Shown here: positions 60,658 to 64,000 of the stretch, piece by piece
Numbering within the stretch: the first letter of the stretch is position 1
How the letters are laid out: each line of letters opens with the position of its first letter
Source: Gemmiger formicilis
GTDB lineage: Bacteria; Bacillota; Clostridia; Oscillospirales; Ruminococcaceae
Direction of reading: 5' to 3'
Assembly: GCF_018784445.1 (NCBI RefSeq)
Contig: NZ_WQOH01000052.1
Span: forward strand, 166,136-230,135
DNA length: 64,000 nt
Program-made: the position numbers and the translations under genes
Notes under the pieces: model-generated
What the model was told of the DNA's origin: nothing
What the model saw: the letters and a program-made list of their open reading frames with translations, nothing else
Database searches by the model: none

Positions 60658-61656
60658 ATGACTAAAATTGCCGTATTCGGTGCCGGCACCTGGGGTATTG
60701 CGCTGGCGCGGCTGCTGGCCGCCAATGGCCGCGATGTGACCGTGTGGAGCGCGATCCCGGCAGAGCTGAAATCGCTTTCCACCACCCGCCGCCATCCCAA
60801 CCTGCCCGGTATGGAACTGCCCGCCGCCATGCACTACACCGCCGATATCGCCGAGGCCTGCACGGGCCGCGATATTCTGCTCTTTGCGGTGCCGTCTCCT
60901 TTTGTGCGTGCCACCGCCAAAAAGGCCGTCCCGCACATCCCGGAGGGCCAGATCATCGTCGATGTCGCCAAAGGCGTTGAGGATAAGACCCTGATGACCA
61001 TGAGCGAGATTATTGAGGACGAGCTCACCAAGGCAAAGCGCACAGCCCGGGTCGTGGCGCTGTCCGGCCCCACCCACGCCGAGGAAGTCGCCCGCGATAT
61101 GCCCACCGCCATCGTGGCCGCCAGCGCCGACGAGGACGCCGCCAAGACTGTGCAGAAAATTTTCAACACACCGACCTTCCGCGTCTATACCAACGACGAC
61201 CGCCGCGGCACCGAGCTGGGCGGCGCGGTCAAGAACGTCATTGCGCTGGCCGTCGGCATCGCGCTGGGCTTGGGCTACGGCGACAACGCCAAGGCCGCCC
61301 TTATCACCCGCGGCAACGCCGAGCTTTCCCGTCTGGGCATCGCCATGGGCTGCAAGCCCGAGACATTTGCGGGCCTGTCCGGCATGGGCGATCTGATCGT
61401 CACCTGTACCAGTATGCACAGCCGCAACCTGCACGCCGGTATGCTGATTGGCCGCGGCAAATCCGTCGAGGACGCCAAGACTGAGGTCGGCCAAGTCGTT
61501 GAGGGCATCAACGCGCTGCCCGCCGCCTGCCACCTTGCCAAAAAGTACAAAGTCGAAATGCCCATCGTGCAGGCTGTGGAGGCCATCCTCGACGGCAAGC
61601 TCGAAGCCCGCAACGCCCTGATGGCGCTGATGGGCCGCAATCTGAAGAGGGAGTAA
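60658..61656 (+). CDS. gpsA: NAD(P)-dependent glycerol-3-phosphate dehydrogenase
   Basis: 332 residues. GpsA reduces dihydroxyacetone phosphate to sn-glycerol 3-phosphate for phospholipid synthesis. Rossmann start KIAVFGAGTWGIALARLLA (residues 3-21), VDVAKGVEDKT, catalytic Lys region ELGGAVKNVIALAVGIALG, and GLSGMGDLIVTC are family hallmarks. ATG after CAAGGAG; the much longer upstream frame is rejected because it crosses the repeat and the previous gene. Confidence 0.97.
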   Translation: MTKIAVFGAGTWGIALARLLAANGRDVTVWSAIPAELKSLSTTRRHPNLPGMELPAAMHYTADIAEACTGRDILLFAVPSPFVRATAKKAVPHIPEGQIIVDVAKGVEDKTLMTMSEIIEDELTKAKRTARVVALSGPTHAEEVARDMPTAIVAASADEDAAKTVQKIFNTPTFRVYTNDDRRGTELGGAVKNVIALAVGIALGLGYGDNAKAALITRGNAELSRLGIAMGCKPETFAGLSGMGDLIVTCTSMHSRNLHAGMLIGRGKSVEDAKTEVGQVVEGINALPAACHLAKKYKVEMPIVQAVEAILDGKLEARNALMALMGRNLKRE

Positions 61657-61660
61657 CCCC

Positions 61661-62443
61661 ATGGCGGATATCAAAGCTGCATTTTTTGACATTGACGGTA
61701 CGCTGCTGCCTTTTGAGGCCAAACACCTGCCCGCCTCAACGGTGGACGCGCTGGCCCGGCTGCGCAAAAACGGCGTCAAAACGTTTATTGCTACCGGCCG
61801 CCCGCCGGTACATCTGCCGTACCTGCACGCGCTGGACGGCATCCCCTTTGACGGCTATGTCACGATGAACGGCCAGTACTGCTACCTGGCCGACGGCGAG
61901 CTGCTGTACACCAAGTACATCCCGGCGGCATCGCTGCAAACGCTGCTGCCGTACATTGAAAAAGAACAGCTGTCCGTCGGTTTTGTAGGCAAGGACTTCT
62001 GCCGGTTCAACCTTATCAACGATTGGAGCCGTGACTTTGCCAAAAAGCTGGAGCTGGGGGCCGGGGATGTTGCCGCACTGATCCAGCACGAGGATATTTA
62101 CCAGCTCAGCGCGTTCCTGCCGCCGGAGAAGGAGGCCGAGTTCCTGCGCCGCTGCCCCGGCTGCCTGGCTGTGCGCTGGGCGGATGATTTTTGCGATATC
62201 CTACCCGAGGGCGGCGGCAAGCCTAACGGCCTGGCCCACACGCTGGCGCACCTGGGGCTGACCCGGGAGCAGTGCATCGCCTTTGGTGACGGCGGCAATG
62301 ATGTGACGATGCTGGACTATGCGGGCATCGGCGTCGCCATGGGCAACGCCTGTGATACCGCCAAGCAGGCTGCGGATTATGTCACGGATGATATTATGAA
62401 AGACGGCCTGGCAAAGGCGCTGGAACATTTCCATCTGATTTGA
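61661..62443 (+). CDS. HAD-superfamily (Cof-type) phosphatase
   Basis: 260 residues. Motif I DIDGTLLP (residues 10-17), motif II TFIATGRP, motif III Lys in EGGGKPNG, and motif IV FGDGGNDVTML, with a type IIB cap in the middle. These enzymes hydrolyse sugar phosphates, FMN or similar; substrate not predictable. It starts 4 bases after gpsA with GAGGGAG, so it is in that transcript. Confidence 0.92.
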   Translation: MADIKAAFFDIDGTLLPFEAKHLPASTVDALARLRKNGVKTFIATGRPPVHLPYLHALDGIPFDGYVTMNGQYCYLADGELLYTKYIPAASLQTLLPYIEKEQLSVGFVGKDFCRFNLINDWSRDFAKKLELGAGDVAALIQHEDIYQLSAFLPPEKEAEFLRRCPGCLAVRWADDFCDILPEGGGKPNGLAHTLAHLGLTREQCIAFGDGGNDVTMLDYAGIGVAMGNACDTAKQAADYVTDDIMKDGLAKALEHFHLI

Positions 62444-62445
62444 TT

Positions 62446-62531
62446 GTAGGGGCCGGGCATGCCCGGCCTGCAGCCTTGCCATAACTGCTCGTCTGTCTTG
62501 CACGACCGGGCCAGGCATGCCTGGCCCCTAC
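62446..62531. repeat. 86-bp GTAGGGG palindromic repeat (copy 4)
   Basis: Exactly 86 bp, starting GTAGGGGCCGGGCATGCCC and ending CCTGGCCCCTAC. The right end reads AGGCATGCCT instead of the GGACATATCC class, but the termini and length are kept. Confidence 0.85.
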
Positions 62532-62539
62532 ATCTCTAC

Positions 62540-62573
62540 AAAAATAACGCCCCCAACCGTTTTTGGTTGGGGG
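62540..62573 (-). terminator. Terminator of the XRE regulator gene
   Basis: Stem CCCCCAACC/GGTTGGGGG (62550-62558 and 62565-62573). Read on the minus strand it is followed by ATTTTTG. Confidence 0.75.
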
Positions 62574-62584
62574 TGCTGCTATTT

Positions 62585-63568
62585 TCACCGATTCTTCTTC
62601 ATAAACGCCTTGACCGCAATTACCAGCGCGGCGTACACCACGCCGCCGATGGCCCAGATGAACCAACTGTACTGCGGCTGGCCGTTTCCCTGGGGGCCGA
62701 AGGTGTACCACAGGAAGATGGCGACCACCACCAGCCAGTAGGCGGCAGTCAGCGCGTTTATGCGGCTCTTGATGGCTTTGTTTGGGCGGGTGTAGTCGCC
62801 TTCCTCCAACAGCTGATCCATGGCGTCCCGCACCGTGCCCACCCGCACAAAGGCGTAGACGCCGCAGGCCACCAGGGCCAGCACCAGGCAGATGGACGCC
62901 GACACCAAAAACGACGCACCAACCATCATGGCAGCAAACACCGGCACCGCCGACAAAACGCAGAGCACCGTGCCGAGGATGTTGGCCTTGTCGTACTGCG
63001 GCGCAAAGGCGTCGCGGCGCTCCTTCGCAAGGCCGGTGACGCCGTACTCAGTCTCAATGGCCTGCTTTTGCAAAAATTCATACGCCCGCACCGACGCGCT
63101 GCACTGCATGAAAATAGCCACCGCTGCGGCGATGATGACCAGCAGCGCAATGAAGCCGATGCCCCCCGCCAGGTCATCCCAGATGCCGAATAGGCCGGCC
63201 TCGCTCAACGCCCCCAGCGCCAGCAGCGGGATGGGGGAGACGACACAGAGCGCCGTCGCCAGCGCCAGCCTGGGCGCGTTGGCCTGGGCCTTGGCAAGGT
63301 AGTCGTTGGCCTGGGCCAGCGTCACCCGGGGCAGAGGCGAGGTATCGTCCTCGGTGTACTCCGGCTCGGCCGCGTCGTCTTTTAAAAGGTAGTCGGTCGT
63401 CACGCCGAACAGGCAGCTCAGTTGCAAGATTTTGTCAATGTCAGGTACAGACTGTGCGCCCTCCCACTTGGATACCGACTGCCGGGTCACGTTCAGTTTC
63501 TCGGCCAGTTCCTCTTGGGACCAGCCCGCCTTTTTGCGCAGGGTGATAAGTTTGTCTGCAAAGATCAT
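62585..63568 (-). CDS. XRE-family regulator with membrane domain
   Basis: 327 residues. N-terminal XRE HTH (residues 1-62: DKLITLRKKAGWSQEELAEKL, VTRQSVSKWEGAQSVPDIDKI). After an acidic linker come about six hydrophobic segments (101-122, 134-155, 205-226, 228-250 and two near the end). This layout is common in Clostridia as a membrane-tethered repressor that may sense the envelope; the signal is unknown. RBS GAAGGAGGT is strong. Terminator behind it. Confidence 0.88.
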   Translation of the reverse strand: MIFADKLITLRKKAGWSQEELAEKLNVTRQSVSKWEGAQSVPDIDKILQLSCLFGVTTDYLLKDDAAEPEYTEDDTSPLPRVTLAQANDYLAKAQANAPRLALATALCVVSPIPLLALGALSEAGLFGIWDDLAGGIGFIALLVIIAAAVAIFMQCSASVRAYEFLQKQAIETEYGVTGLAKERRDAFAPQYDKANILGTVLCVLSAVPVFAAMMVGASFLVSASICLVLALVACGVYAFVRVGTVRDAMDQLLEEGDYTRPNKAIKSRINALTAAYWLVVVAIFLWYTFGPQGNGQPQYSWFIWAIGGVVYAALVIAVKAFMKKNR

Positions 63569-63650
63569 TTGGGTGTACCTCCTTCAATTTCCTTGCCCTT
63601 ATCCTACCAGAATCCCCGGTTGCACACCATAAATCGGCCCCGGCAATCTG

Positions 63651-64000
63651 TCAACTATGGGTTGCGTTTGCGGGCAGATACCAGTCAATTTTCGATACAC
63701 CGTTATTTTCTAAAAAAGCATTTACTTTGCCAAACGGTGCCGAGCCAAAGAACCCGCGGTAGGCCGAAAGCGGGCTGGGGTGGGCAGATTCCAGCACCAG
63801 CACCGGGCGGCGGGCGGCGGCTTTCTCAAAAATCGCCGCGTATTTCTGGGCGGGCTTGCCCCACAGCACGGCGGCCAGCGGGGCCGTGCCTGCAGCGGCG
63901 GCGTATTCCAGCGCCGCGCGGGTGAACGTCTCCCACCCATGGCTCGCGTGGGCGTTGGCCGCGCCCTGCTCTACGGTCAGCACGGTGTTCAGCAGCAGCA
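63651..64000 (-). CDS. ung: Uracil-DNA glycosylase, C-terminal part (cut by the window)
   Basis: About 116 residues are visible; the N-terminus lies beyond the right edge. It removes uracil from DNA. LLLNTVLTVEQGAANAH, then WETFTRAALEY, AVLWGKPAQK, and the minor-groove loop HPSPLSAYRGFFGSAPFGKVN with catalytic His are diagnostic. The end reads IDWYLPANATHS. The catalytic Asp (GQDPYH region) is outside the window. Confidence 0.95.
   Translation of the reverse strand, partial: LLLNTVLTVEQGAANAHASHGWETFTRAALEYAAAAGTAPLAAVLWGKPAQKYAAIFEKAAARRPVLVLESAHPSPLSAYRGFFGSAPFGKVNAFLENNGVSKIDWYLPANATHS

Overview
The window is a GC-rich, densely packed Firmicute chromosome segment. I infer the Oscillospiraceae (Ruminococcaceae) branch around Gemmiger, Subdoligranulum and Faecalibacterium. 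The reasons are the Clostridia-type ECF cassette (ecfA1-ecfA2-ecfT-truA), a ClpE-type chaperone with an N-terminal zinc finger, a DUF5711-like protein, dipicolinate synthase genes, strong AGGAGG ribosome sites despite the high GC, and many intergenic palindromes starting GTAGGGG. The genus call is inference only.

Layout. 1-5.7 kb: partial PTS Enzyme I, a MITE-like element, a patatin lipase, a nucleotidyltransferase and a MATE exporter. 5.9-9.6 kb: a tiny acidic membrane protein and two anchored proteins with degenerate M23 domains. 9.7-14.9 kb: dpaA-dpaB, a MurA-type enolpyruvyl transferase, ftsZ and a DivIVA-like coiled coil. 15-15.15 kb: an unassigned small-RNA candidate between its own promoter and a terminator. 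15.3-19.6 kb: a 2-hydroxyacyl-CoA dehydratase activase and partner protein. 19.6-21.7 kb: two identical tRNA-Val(GAC) cassettes flanking a divergent Crp/Fnr regulator and ferredoxin pair. 21.7-27.2 kb: L-arabinose catabolism (PocR-AraC regulator, araB, araA, araD, fsa). 27.3-31.3 kb: a heterodimeric ABC exporter and a small ECF S-component remnant.

31.4-42 kb: ruvCAB, a GtrII-like membrane protein, an rRNA-type methyltransferase, ecfA1-A2-T, truA, a DUF5711-like protein and CvpA. 42.1-51.6 kb: ClpE, a zinc-protease-like lipoprotein, two AraC regulators, galE, an orphan MsmK-type sugar ATPase and a fructose PTS permease. 51.7-57.9 kb: two large GT-C-like membrane proteins, queH and a duplicated CmpB-type membrane protein. 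57.9-64 kb: a signal-less BMP-domain protein fused to a ParB-like domain with an overlapping phosphoesterase gene, then gpsA, a HAD phosphatase, an XRE membrane regulator and partial ung.

How genes connect. Enzyme I and the fructose EII, arabinose catabolism, galE, the nucleotidyltransferase and the MsmK ATPase form a sugar uptake and sugar-nucleotide theme. FtsZ, the DivIVA-like protein, MurA, CvpA and the degenerate M23 proteins concern the envelope and division. dpaAB indicates spore-related capacity. GTAGGGG palindromes sit at many junctions, four of them exactly 86 bp long, and in two genes the stop codon lies inside one.
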